DNA of 7,673 bases. Source: Firmicutes bacterium UBA5420 (GTDB lineage Bacteria; Bacillota; Limnochordia; Darwinibacteriales; Darwinibacteriaceae). The DNA is taken from NCBI GenBank assembly GCA_002409455.1, contig DHNI01000053.1:12745-20417 (forward strand), given 5' to 3'. Under the pieces are notes generated by a model. That model saw only the letters and a program-made list of their open reading frames with translations. It did no database searches and was not told the origin of the DNA. The translations under genes and the position numbers were made by a program. Positions within the stretch are counted from its first letter, which is position 1, and every line of letters starts with the position of its first letter. Shown piece by piece: positions 1-6,005 of this stretch.

Positions 1-53
1 TGCTCACTGCGGTAGTCTTCTGGGCGTAGCTTCATCTGCACACAAGCGATCAT
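1..53 (-). CDS. 5' end of a gene leaving the window; possible carbon-nitrogen hydrolase (nitrilase family)
   Basis: Only the first 17 codons are present, reading MIACVQMKLRPEDYRSE before the left edge. The start is well supported: on the minus strand AGGTGAT (65 to 59), a perfect match to part of the anti-Shine-Dalgarno complement, lies five bases before the ATG at 53-51. The residues I-A-C-V-Q-M right after the start resemble the first beta strand of nitrilase-superfamily amidases, which often begin with a similar 'IAxxQM' string. None of the catalytic Glu-Lys-Cys residues are in the window, so the family call is a guess from a short motif. The gene is divergent from csoR and separated from it by 152 bases. 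I saw no convincing promoter of its own in that gap. Confidence 0.5.
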   Translation of the reverse strand, partial: MIACVQMKLRPEDYRSE

Positions 54-137
54 ATCTCATCACCTCGTTTGTATCTTTCGCCTCCATTGCCTTTTTTCCT
101 TGCCCAAAGTAGCAAAGCCAAAAAAAGCTTGTTGCTG

Positions 138-160
138 CCCCCTACAGTTGACAATGGGGG
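138..160. promoter_or_regulatory. C-tract/G-tract inverted repeat over the csoR -35 box; candidate operator
   Basis: CCCCC at 138-142 and GGGGG at 156-160 form an inverted repeat around the -35 hexamer. It is extended by GTTG (131-134) and CAAC (162-165) with a two-base shift. CsoR-family repressors are known to bind inverted repeats containing C/G tracts, usually overlapping their own promoter, so autoregulation is a natural reading. The 13-base gap between the tracts is longer than in the well-known CsoR operators, so this may be two half-sites or not the operator at all. Confidence 0.4.
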
Positions 161-177
161 ACAACACCAAGTATGAT
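148..177 (+). promoter_or_regulatory. sigma-A-type promoter of csoR
   Basis: A perfect -35 hexamer TTGACA (148-153) is followed after 18 bases by TATGAT (172-177), which matches the -10 consensus at five of six positions. The expected transcription start is near 184-185, giving a leader of about 20 bases before the csoR ATG at 206. G-tracts and inverted repeats overlap the -35 and -10 boxes, which fits a repressed promoter. Confidence 0.7.
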
Positions 178-197
178 CAGGTTTAAAGGGGGATCAT
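173..197. repeat. Perfect 6-bp inverted repeat spanning the csoR -10 box and transcription start
   Basis: ATGATC (173-178) and GATCAT (192-197) are exact reverse complements separated by 13 bases. The left arm overlaps the -10 hexamer and the right arm lies in the short leader. A third G-tract, GGGGG (188-192), sits against the right arm. A dimeric or tetrameric repressor bound here would block transcription initiation. A 6-bp repeat can also arise by chance, so this is only a candidate operator. Confidence 0.35.
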
Positions 198-205
198 GGT
201 AGACA

Positions 206-466
206 ATGGAGAAAGCAAAACTGATTCAGCGTCTAAAACGAATCGAAGGACAGGTGCGGGGTTTGCAGCGCATGATTGAGGAAGAGCATTCCTGTAGCGA
301 GATCCTTACACAGGTAGCAGCCGTGCGGGCAGCGCTAGCTGCAGTAGCTCAAGGGATTTTTGAAACACATTCCAAAGCCTGCATCGAGCAAGCACTCGAG
401 GATGAAGATGGCGCAGCAGAAGCAATAGAAGACCTTCTCCAGTCTCTCGGTCGTCTCATTAAATAG
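206..466 (+). CDS. csoR: CsoR-family metal-sensing transcriptional repressor, copper-type ligand set
   Basis: The 86-residue product has the normal length of the CsoR/RcnR (DUF156) family, all-alpha repressors that leave DNA when they bind their effector. The family signature RLKRIEGQVRGLQRMIEE spans residues 9-26 and VRAAL is at 40-44. The ligand positions are C30, H55 and C59. Their spacing (25 and 4) equals that of the copper(I) site in characterised CsoR proteins, whereas nickel-, formaldehyde- and persulfide-sensing relatives differ at these positions. The start is the first possible one, because an in-frame TAG lies at 200-202. The ribosome binding site AAAGGGGG (185-192) is a little far away (13 bases). 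No copper ATPase, chaperone or other known target is in the window, so the regulated genes lie elsewhere or the protein controls itself and the divergent gene. Family membership is secure; the copper assignment is inferred. Confidence 0.88.
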   Translation: MEKAKLIQRLKRIEGQVRGLQRMIEEEHSCSEILTQVAAVRAALAAVAQGIFETHSKACIEQALEDEDGAAEAIEDLLQSLGRLIK

Positions 467-467
467 C

Positions 468-1319
468 CTATTTTGGCAACCACTCTAAGGGGTCCACAGT
501 CTGGTCCCCTATTTTGATCCGAAAATCCAAATGGGGCCCTGTGGCCAACCCGGTGCGCCCCACCAGGGCAATCGTCTGCCCTTGCTTCACATTATCGCCC
601 AGGCGCACGAGCAGTTTTGAATTGTGACCATACCAAGTGGTTATACCACCTGAGTGCTCTATTACCACGGCTAGACCATAGTTTCCCCGATTCCCCACGC
701 TGATGACCTTCCCAGAAGCAGCAGCCTTCACCGGTGTTCCTTCGGCCGCCGCTATGTCAATGCCTCCGTGAAAGTGACGGTTCTTCAAGATGGGGTGGAC
801 GCGATAACCGTATCCAGAGCTAATGTTCCCCTTCACAGGCCACTCCAAGCGAAACCGTACACCGAGGGAGCGGCTTATGGTGGCAACACTATCTGTGGGG
901 ATATACAATACCTGACCAGGCAGCAGACGATCGGGATTTTGTAGCCCATTGTAAGATGAAATATTGGTCACAGTTGTGTCATAACGATTGGCAAGCTTCG
1001 TTAGATTGTCTCCCTGCTCGACTGTGTGCGAAACAATACTCTCCTTGAGATGGTTTAGTGTTTCTATGGTTTTGTCTCCAACCAGCCCATCGGAGGCTAG
1101 ACCTACTGCCGCCTGAATGTCCTTGATTAGATTCTCGGTTTCTGAACCGAACACTCCATCCAGCACAAGGTCATATCCTAAGTCCATCAATAGTTCCTGG
1201 AGAGCATAAACGTCGTTTCCCCGCATTCCACGCTGCAACACACGGGCCTCCCCTGGAAACACCACCATAAGGGCTAAGAGAAGACAAACCACTAGCGTAC
1301 GTTGGAGAATAGAGCGCAA
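468..1319 (-). CDS. Secreted cell-wall peptidase: signal peptide, peptidoglycan-binding, LysM and M23 domains
   Basis: From the TTG at 1319-1317 the product is 283 residues. It has a signal peptide (about 1-25, hydrophobic core VVCLLLALMVVF, likely cleavage after GEA), a PG_binding_1 repeat (about 27-90), a LysM domain (about 97-142, ending LLPGQVLYIP) and a C-terminal M23/LytM-type zinc endopeptidase domain (about 160-280). M23 enzymes cut peptide cross-links in peptidoglycan. Visible active-site residues are H184 and D188 (HGGID), H232 (YGHNS) and H263 (GPHLD). The usual HxH motif is HxD here, with D265 in place of a zinc-binding His, so the enzyme may still bind metal through Asp or may be a non-catalytic wall-binding protein. 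The start was chosen because GGGAGGG lies six bases upstream; a GTG at 1334 would place that site inside the gene. It lies 74 bases after trxB and may be only loosely tied to the rnf operon. Confidence 0.85.
   Translation of the reverse strand: MRSILQRTLVVCLLLALMVVFPGEARVLQRGMRGNDVYALQELLMDLGYDLVLDGVFGSETENLIKDIQAAVGLASDGLVGDKTIETLNHLKESIVSHTVEQGDNLTKLANRYDTTVTNISSYNGLQNPDRLLPGQVLYIPTDSVATISRSLGVRFRLEWPVKGNISSGYGYRVHPILKNRHFHGGIDIAAAEGTPVKAAASGKVISVGNRGNYGLAVVIEHSGGITTWYGHNSKLLVRLGDNVKQGQTIALVGRTGLATGPHLDFRIKIGDQTVDPLEWLPK
488..515 (+). terminator. Probable intrinsic terminator of csoR, inside the convergent peptidase gene
   Basis: The plus strand carries a hairpin AGGGG-T-CCA / loop CAGTC / TGG-T-CCCCT (488-510) with eight pairs broken by one T-T mismatch, followed by ATTTT (511-515). 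It starts 22 bases after the csoR stop codon. The T-run follows only on the plus strand, so it serves csoR and not the opposing operon. It overlaps the last codons of the M23 peptidase gene. The short T-run keeps this tentative. Confidence 0.5.
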
Positions 1320-1324
1320 AAAAA

Positions 1325-1367
1325 TCCCTCCCACAGCCTTTTGAATATAGTATCGGCCGGAGAGGGA
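1325..1367 (-). promoter_or_regulatory. Ribosome binding site deciding the TTG start of the peptidase, with a possible masking stem
   Basis: GGGAGGG (1332 to 1326) lies six bases before the TTG codon at 1319-1317 and fixes that start. Upstream in the same leader, TCCCTCTC (1367 to 1360) can pair with GGGAGGGA (1332 to 1325) over eight positions including one G-U pair, enclosing a loop of about 27 bases. Such a stem would hide the ribosome binding site. The ribosome binding site itself is firm; the regulatory stem is inferred and could be a by-product of purine/pyrimidine-rich sequence. Confidence 0.45.
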
Positions 1368-1393
1368 AGAAATATTCTAGACAGTAACAAGGA

Positions 1394-2302
1394 TCACAGG
1401 TTTTCGATGTACTCATAGGCATGCAGGGCGGCTGCGGCGCCGTCGCTTGCCGCGGAAACAATCTGTCGCAATGATGTTGCCCTCACATCACCGGCAGCAT
1501 AAACGCCAGGAATGCTCGTAGCCATATCTGGATCGGTGAGGATATACCCTTTTTGATCGAGAATTCCGCTGCCTTGGAGAAAGTTGGTTACTGGATCCAC
1601 CCCTACATAGATGAACACGCCCTTTGCAGAGAGCACCTGGGTAGAATTATCTTTCACATTGCGGATGACGACACCGTTTACCCGAGAGTCACCCTCCACT
1701 TTTTCTACGACAGAATCCCACACAAACTTAATTTGAGAATTAGCAAAGGCCCTATCCCGCAAAATACCTGCGGCTCGTAGAGCGTCTCTACGATGAATAA
1801 CTGTTACGGTCTGGGCGTAACGGGTCAAAAGGAGTGCTTCTTTAATCGCCGAATCGCCTCCGCCAACTACAATCACATCGGCTCCTTTATACAGAGCACC
1901 ATCACAGGTAGCGCAGTAGGATAGACCACGGCCAGTAAACTCAGCTTCACCAGGAACCCCCAGTGGACGCGGCTTCGCCCCACTGGCGATAATGATACTC
2001 CGGGCTTGCAAAACCCCATCTCCTAATTGCAAAGCCTTAGGCTGGCCCTCTAGCTGAACACTGCTTACGTCGCCATACTTCCACTCCACGCCAACCTTGA
2101 GAGCTTGTTCATACATCAGCTCGGATAAAGCAGGACCCTCTATATTGTCAAAACCAGGATAATTCTCAATATCTAGGGTGTTTTGCATCTGACCGCCATG
2201 CAAGCCCCGCTCTACGATAACTGTCTTCAAATTGGCTCGGGCTGCATAGATTCCGGCAGATAGACCACCCGGCCCACCGCCTATGATCGCCACATCATAC
2301 AT
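1394..2302 (-). CDS. trxB: Thioredoxin reductase, NADPH-type flavoenzyme
   Basis: The 302-residue product has the length and layout of low-molecular-weight bacterial thioredoxin reductase, which passes electrons from NADPH through FAD and a disulfide to thioredoxin. The FAD-binding GGGPGGL is at residues 8-14, the redox-active CATC at 130-133, the second nucleotide motif GGGDSA at 147-152, HRRDALRA at 170-177 and the C-terminal FAD motif AGDVR near 280. HRRDxxR is the signature for the NADPH 2'-phosphate, which argues against the ferredoxin- or NADH-dependent relatives found in some clostridia. The ATG at 2302 is preferred because AGGGG lies eight bases before it and the gap to the apbE stop is 14 bases; an upstream in-frame GTG at 2320 would overlap apbE and swallow that site. 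No thioredoxin gene is adjacent, so its partner is encoded elsewhere. Confidence 0.93.
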   Translation of the reverse strand: MYDVAIIGGGPGGLSAGIYAARANLKTVIVERGLHGGQMQNTLDIENYPGFDNIEGPALSELMYEQALKVGVEWKYGDVSSVQLEGQPKALQLGDGVLQARSIIIASGAKPRPLGVPGEAEFTGRGLSYCATCDGALYKGADVIVVGGGDSAIKEALLLTRYAQTVTVIHRRDALRAAGILRDRAFANSQIKFVWDSVVEKVEGDSRVNGVVIRNVKDNSTQVLSAKGVFIYVGVDPVTNFLQGSGILDQKGYILTDPDMATSIPGVYAAGDVRATSLRQIVSAASDGAAAALHAYEYIENL

Positions 2303-2316
2303 GAGATCGTCCCCTT

Positions 2317-3360
2317 TCACTGCGAAGTTACCACCTTAGCTAGACCTGGAGAAACCCAGGTATCGGTAGAACTCACGATTATTGCTTCCACATCGGGCAA
2401 GTTCTCTACTAGAGCACGCCCTTCCTCCCATCCTAACACAAAAATAGCAGTAGATAAAGCATCGCAGGTAGCGGAGTTTTCGCCGACGATGGTTACGCTT
2501 GTGAGTTCACGAGCTGGAAAGCCTGTTCTAGGATCTATAATATGATGATAACGCTGACCGTCAACCAGAAAATAACGCTGATAGTCTCCTGATGTAACTA
2601 CACTTTCATCGTCTAAGGGTAGAATCCAGCGAATTTCTGCCGGGTTCTCGGGGTTTTGTACACCAACGCGCCAAGGTAAATTGTCTGGACGGCGACCGAT
2701 CACAGAAATATCGCCTCCAGCATTGATGATAGAACGTTCTACCTGCGCATCGCGCAAAATGGCTGTTCCCGCATCTATAATATATCCCTTAGCGATTCCG
2801 CCAAGATCTAGTACAGTTCCAGCAGGTATACGAACTTGGCCTTGGGCTTTGTCAACTTCCACCTTCGTGTAATCCACAGTGGCCAAGGCAGCTGCAATTT
2901 CTTCGTCACTTGGTACCCGGTACTGACCACTTCCAAAACCCCATAAATCCAGGACTGCACCAATGGTGATATCAAAAATGCCGCCTGTCAGATCTCCCAT
3001 TTCCAGGCCTAACTCAATGACCTCAAGGGTAATAGGGCTGACCGTCACCCATTGGCCAGCCCTGCGGTTAAGCTCTGCAATCTCACTGCCATAGACAAAA
3101 CGAGAGAGAAGTTCCTCCAAATCATCCATAACAGTGAACACTTTTGCAGCTAACGTTTCAGAATCTCGTCCATCTACACGGACATCCACTACAGTATCCA
3201 TGAGCATCATGGTTTTCTGCGTGCTACTTAGCTCAGCCGACTTTGCTTCGTAATACGGCATATAAAGGAGATAATAGCCCAGAAGCGTAGCAAGACCGAG
3301 ACTCAGAAGGACCACAAACACTACATAAGAGTGTCGTTTACTTACACCATTCGCACTCAC
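2317..3360 (-). CDS. apbE: FAD:protein FMN transferase ApbE, membrane-anchored
   Basis: ApbE uses FAD as donor to attach FMN through a phosphoester bond to threonine or serine in target proteins outside the cytoplasmic membrane. The 347-residue product shows the family motifs in order: MDT (54-56), DLGGIAKGY (185-193), NAGGD (213-217), TSGDY (256-260), HIIDPRTG (273-280) and DALST (300-304). D300 and T304 match the magnesium-binding pair in the characterised family. A single hydrophobic segment at about 12-34 anchors it facing outward; there is no lipobox cysteine, so unlike many bacterial ApbE proteins it is not a lipoprotein. The start is GTG, with GGGGAGGA five bases upstream, 12 bases after rnfB. 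Its natural substrates are RnfG and RnfD encoded just upstream, so the operon provides its own flavinylation step. Confidence 0.95.
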   Translation of the reverse strand: MSANGVSKRHSYVVFVVLLSLGLATLLGYYLLYMPYYEAKSAELSSTQKTMMLMDTVVDVRVDGRDSETLAAKVFTVMDDLEELLSRFVYGSEIAELNRRAGQWVTVSPITLEVIELGLEMGDLTGGIFDITIGAVLDLWGFGSGQYRVPSDEEIAAALATVDYTKVEVDKAQGQVRIPAGTVLDLGGIAKGYIIDAGTAILRDAQVERSIINAGGDISVIGRRPDNLPWRVGVQNPENPAEIRWILPLDDESVVTSGDYQRYFLVDGQRYHHIIDPRTGFPARELTSVTIVGENSATCDALSTAIFVLGWEEGRALVENLPDVEAIIVSSTDTWVSPGLAKVVTSQ

Positions 3361-3372
3361 GTGAATCCTCCC

Positions 3373-4200
3373 CTAGCCAACAGCCACTTTTTCAAGCTGT
3401 GCCTTCCCTTCTTGCCAGTCAATGGTATTCGTTGGACACACCGCCACACATTCACGGCAATTGATACACTTATCATAGTCAATTCGTGCAAGGTTATCTT
3501 CCATATAGATGGCATCGGTGGGACACACTTTAACACAACGCTGGCAGGCAATACAGCCCACGCTACAAACCTGTCTGACGAAACGGCCCGTCAAAAGAGA
3601 ACGACAGCGAATGTGTACCCCTTGTTGCTCATCAACCAGCATGATAATATCTCTGGGGCAAGCATCCACGCATTTGCCGCAGGCGGTACAGTTCTCTTCG
3701 ATAACTACAGGCAAGCCATTTTCGTCCATATACATGGCATCGAACTCACAAGCAGCCACACAAGAACCGTAGCCCAAGCAACCATACGAACAAGCCTTGC
3801 TACCACCCTGAGTAGCGTGGGCGATCCGGCAGTCCTTTGGACCATCATATCCGCCCCGCTGCTTGGCTTCAGCATGGCCACCCTTACACAGCACCTGAGC
3901 AACCCGGCGCTTCGGGCCTTCCGATTCAACTCCCATAATGGAGGCAACCATCTTCGCTACACTTACACCGCCAACTGGGCAACCATTGACAGGTGCTTTC
4001 CCTGTGGCAACGCCTTCTGCAAAGGCGCTGCATCCGGCAAAACCGCAGGCACCACAGTTCACTTGGGGCAGCACTGCTTCTATTTCTTCAACCCGCGGGT
4101 CGGTCTCTACGGCAAATTTCTTAGAGGCTACGGCCAGACCAAAAGCGAGTATTGCGGCCATGGAACCCATACTAACGAGGGAAACTAATGTGGTATTCAA
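3373..4200 (-). CDS. rnfB: Rnf complex subunit RnfB, long multi-cluster form (ferredoxin-side Fe-S protein)
   Basis: RnfB takes electrons from reduced ferredoxin at the cytoplasmic face of the Rnf complex. The 275-residue product has one N-terminal membrane helix (about 4-25), then a 4Fe-4S domain with C49, C52, C57 and C74 (motif CGACGFAGC). A cysteine-rich tail follows with ferredoxin-type motifs at C171/174/177/181, C216/219/222/226 and C245/248/251/255, and an irregular set C137/141/147/151 (CSYGCLGYGSC). With C105, C124, C199 and C212 the total is 24 cysteines. This is the long type known from clostridia and not the shorter proteobacterial form. The start is TTG at 4200: GGGAGGGG lies six bases upstream and no ATG is available nearby. 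It follows rnfA by 22 bases. Confidence 0.96.
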   Translation of the reverse strand: MNTTLVSLVSMGSMAAILAFGLAVASKKFAVETDPRVEEIEAVLPQVNCGACGFAGCSAFAEGVATGKAPVNGCPVGGVSVAKMVASIMGVESEGPKRRVAQVLCKGGHAEAKQRGGYDGPKDCRIAHATQGGSKACSYGCLGYGSCVAACEFDAMYMDENGLPVVIEENCTACGKCVDACPRDIIMLVDEQQGVHIRCRSLLTGRFVRQVCSVGCIACQRCVKVCPTDAIYMEDNLARIDYDKCINCRECVAVCPTNTIDWQEGKAQLEKVAVG

Positions 4201-4206
4201 TCTAAA

Positions 4207-4214
4207 CCCCTCCC
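4207..4214 (-). promoter_or_regulatory. Ribosome binding site deciding the TTG start of rnfB
   Basis: GGGAGGGG (4214 to 4207) is followed by the six bases TTTAGA and then TTG at 4200-4198. The first in-frame ATG is codon 11, within the membrane helix, and has no comparable site, so TTG is the best start. Confidence 0.7.
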
Positions 4215-4222
4215 TAACAATC

Positions 4223-4795
4223 TTAAACTAACCCGGCAAAGCCTCCAAATGCTAGAGACAATAATCCGGCGAGAATAAATGCAATGCCAACCCCTCTTAG
4301 TGGTTTGGGAATATCGGCAAACCGCAGGTCTTCACGAATGCCTGCCATAAGAACCAAGGCCAACGTAAATCCAAGTCCTGCACCGAGTCCAAAGATGACA
4401 GTTTCAATGAAGCTGTAGGAATTCTGGACACCCATGATGGCAAAGCCCAAAATGGCACAGTTGGTTGTGATCAGTGGCAAGAAGATTCCCATAGCACGGT
4501 ACAAAGCGGGACTTGTCTTGTGCAAGAACAATTCGACCAATTGAACCATGGCCGCAATGACCAAAATAAACGCCATATTCTGCAAAAACGGCAGGCCCAA
4601 GGGTTCTAAAATAAACCACTGAATTAACCAGGTCGCGGCCGCCGTGACCACCATAACAAAGGTCGTAGCCAATCCCATACCGATGGCCGAATCAACCTCT
4701 TTGGAAACACCCATAAAAGGGCAAATCCCCAAGAAACGCACTAACACGAAGTTGTTTACTAACAGCGCACTAATCAAAATCGTAAATAGACTCAT
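4223..4795 (-). CDS. rnfA: Rnf complex membrane subunit RnfA
   Basis: RnfA and RnfE are homologous six-helix membrane proteins (NqrD/NqrE family) that sit in opposite orientations and form the core of the ion-translocating complex. The 190-residue product begins MSLFTILISALLVNNFVL and has two conserved cysteines, C25 (FLGICPFMG) and C113 (TTNCAILG). In the related Nqr and Rnf complexes the equivalent cysteines of both subunits together hold an iron-sulfur cluster in the middle of the membrane. The ATG is preceded five bases away by AGGGGGGA, and the gap to the rnfE stop is 11 bases. Confidence 0.96.
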   Translation of the reverse strand: MSLFTILISALLVNNFVLVRFLGICPFMGVSKEVDSAIGMGLATTFVMVVTAAATWLIQWFILEPLGLPFLQNMAFILVIAAMVQLVELFLHKTSPALYRAMGIFLPLITTNCAILGFAIMGVQNSYSFIETVIFGLGAGLGFTLALVLMAGIREDLRFADIPKPLRGVGIAFILAGLLSLAFGGFAGLV

Positions 4796-4806
4796 GGATG
4801 TCCCCC

Positions 4807-5412
4807 CTAACTGACTTTCCGTTTTTGTCTAGCAGAAACCATATTCATCACAGCCATCAGAATACCGAGCGTGATGAATGCACCAGGTGGTAATGACATA
4901 ATGCCAAGAGTTGTCGTACCTTCTGCTACAAGGGCATGTCCGAAGAAAGAGCCTGCACCTAAGATTTCCCGGATAGAACCTAAAAGCGTTAAGGCCCAAG
5001 TAAAGCCTAAACCCATACCCAACCCATCAACAGCTGAGCGGACAACGGAGTTCTTGGCTGCAAAAGCCTCGGCACGCCCGAGTACAATACAGTTTACTAC
5101 GATCAAGGGAATAAATAATCCTAATACGCTGTGCAGGTCGGGCAAATAGGCATGCATCACAAGATCCACAATCGTCACAAAGGTAGCAATCACAATGATA
5201 TACGCAGGAATACGGACCTTGTCAGGAATGATTCTCTTCAAAAGACTAATCAAAGCACTAGAACAGACCAAAACAAACGTAGTTGCCACACCCATAGATA
5301 CACCATTAATGGCACTGGTTGTCACTGCCAAGACAGGACACAGGCCAATATTCAAACGGAAGGTAGGATTTTCTGCCCACAAACCGCGGATCAAGTCTTT
5401 CCACAGAACCAT
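4807..5412 (-). CDS. rnfE: Rnf complex membrane subunit RnfE
   Basis: This is the second NqrD/NqrE-family membrane subunit, 201 residues with about six helices and a short basic tail (RQKRKVS). Conserved cysteines are C25 (NIGLCPVLAV) and C108 (LIVVNCIVLGR), matching C25 and C113 of RnfA and completing the expected intramembrane iron-sulfur site; a further C50 is probably not a ligand. Assignment to RnfE and not RnfA rests on the N-terminus (WAENPTFRLNIGLCP) and on gene order. The start codon is two bases after the rnfG stop, and its ribosome binding site GGGGAGGGG (5428 to 5420) lies in the last codons of rnfG, so the two are likely translationally coupled. Confidence 0.96.
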   Translation of the reverse strand: MVLWKDLIRGLWAENPTFRLNIGLCPVLAVTTSAINGVSMGVATTFVLVCSSALISLLKRIIPDKVRIPAYIIVIATFVTIVDLVMHAYLPDLHSVLGLFIPLIVVNCIVLGRAEAFAAKNSVVRSAVDGLGMGLGFTWALTLLGSIREILGAGSFFGHALVAEGTTTLGIMSLPPGAFITLGILMAVMNMVSARQKRKVS

Positions 5413-5414
5413 AC

Positions 5415-6005
5415 TTATTCCCCTCCCCTATAAACTGCTGCCGTATCAACAAAGCCTTGACGCACGGCATCGGCTACCGCTCTAGCAGAGATGGTAGCAC
5501 CAGAAAGATTATCAATGTCTTGGTTCACGGCAATGGGATCCTCCACCGTTTTACCTACAAAGCGGCTGCGGAAACTCTCATCTTCAATCCGAGAACCCAG
5601 ACCTGGGGTTTCAGTATGTGCCAGTACTTTGATGTTTAGAATCTCGTCCGTTGCCTCATCGACCCCGACCAAAATCCGAACCACACCGCCGTAACCATTG
5701 GCCTCTCCCACAAAGGCATAACCAATTACCTGATCCTGGTCATTGATGCCTTGATAGATCAAAGTTGTTCTTTGTTCTTGTTCCCGCATTTCTTTGGGGT
5801 CATCCACGCCGAGTTCATCCGCGCTACGCCGAATAATATCGACTTTCGTTGCTTGAGGCAAGACATCATAGACAGAACTCTCCAAAGCACGGGCTGCATT
5901 CTCTTCAATTATAACACTTGTTGTTCCATAAACCACAGATAAGATGCCGGCCGAAACCATGGCAATTACTGCTAGAACAACAACCATTCTAAGGGATTCA
6001 TTCAC
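5415..6005 (-). CDS. rnfG: Rnf complex flavoprotein subunit RnfG (covalent FMN)
   Basis: RnfG is anchored by one N-terminal helix (about 7-28) with its FMN-binding domain outside the cytoplasmic membrane. It relays electrons within the complex. The 196-residue product has the family motif HTETPGLGSR (130-139) and the flavinylation site DNLSGAT (165-171), a perfect match to the ApbE target pattern Dxx(S/T)GA(T/S), with T171 as the expected FMN carrier. Start is GTG at 6005, seven bases after AGGGGTG; it overlaps the rnfD stop by eight bases in GTGAATGA. An ATG four bases further on is out of frame. Confidence 0.95.
   Translation of the reverse strand: MNESLRMVVVLAVIAMVSAGILSVVYGTTSVIIEENAARALESSVYDVLPQATKVDIIRRSADELGVDDPKEMREQEQRTTLIYQGINDQDQVIGYAFVGEANGYGGVVRILVGVDEATDEILNIKVLAHTETPGLGSRIEDESFRSRFVGKTVEDPIAVNQDIDNLSGATISARAVADAVRQGFVDTAAVYRGGE

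Noticed and set aside
6..60. Minus-strand ATG at 60 as the start of the left-edge gene
   Set aside because: This frame meets a stop after 18 codons; the ATG at 53 stays open to the edge and is better spaced from AGGTGAT.
66..137. A/T-rich stretch with weak hairpin (CCTTGC...GCAAAG) between the divergent genes
   Set aside because: The stem is short and imperfect, with no riboswitch core or convincing promoter for the minus-strand gene, so it is not reported as a feature.
196..198. ATG just before csoR
   Set aside because: It is out of frame with csoR, only three bases from the G-tract, and opens no useful frame.
1320..1334. GTG at 1334 as the peptidase start
   Set aside because: The GGGAGGG ribosome binding site would be codons 1-3, and no site is found upstream; the TTG at 1319 gives a better signal peptide.
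1171..1461. Minus-strand open frame of 96 codons across the trxB-peptidase junction
   Set aside because: It overlaps the 3' end of trxB and the 5' end of the peptidase in another frame and shows no family resemblance.
2303..2320. GTG at 2320 as the trxB start, adding six residues
   Set aside because: It would overlap the apbE stop and place the ribosome binding site inside the gene; the ATG at 2302 gives the usual TrxB N-terminus.
3331..4188. Long plus-strand open frame of 285 codons opposite rnfB
   Set aside because: It mirrors the whole rnfB gene, has no recognisable domain and no good ribosome binding site, and its composition follows from the cysteine-rich rnfB codons on the other strand.
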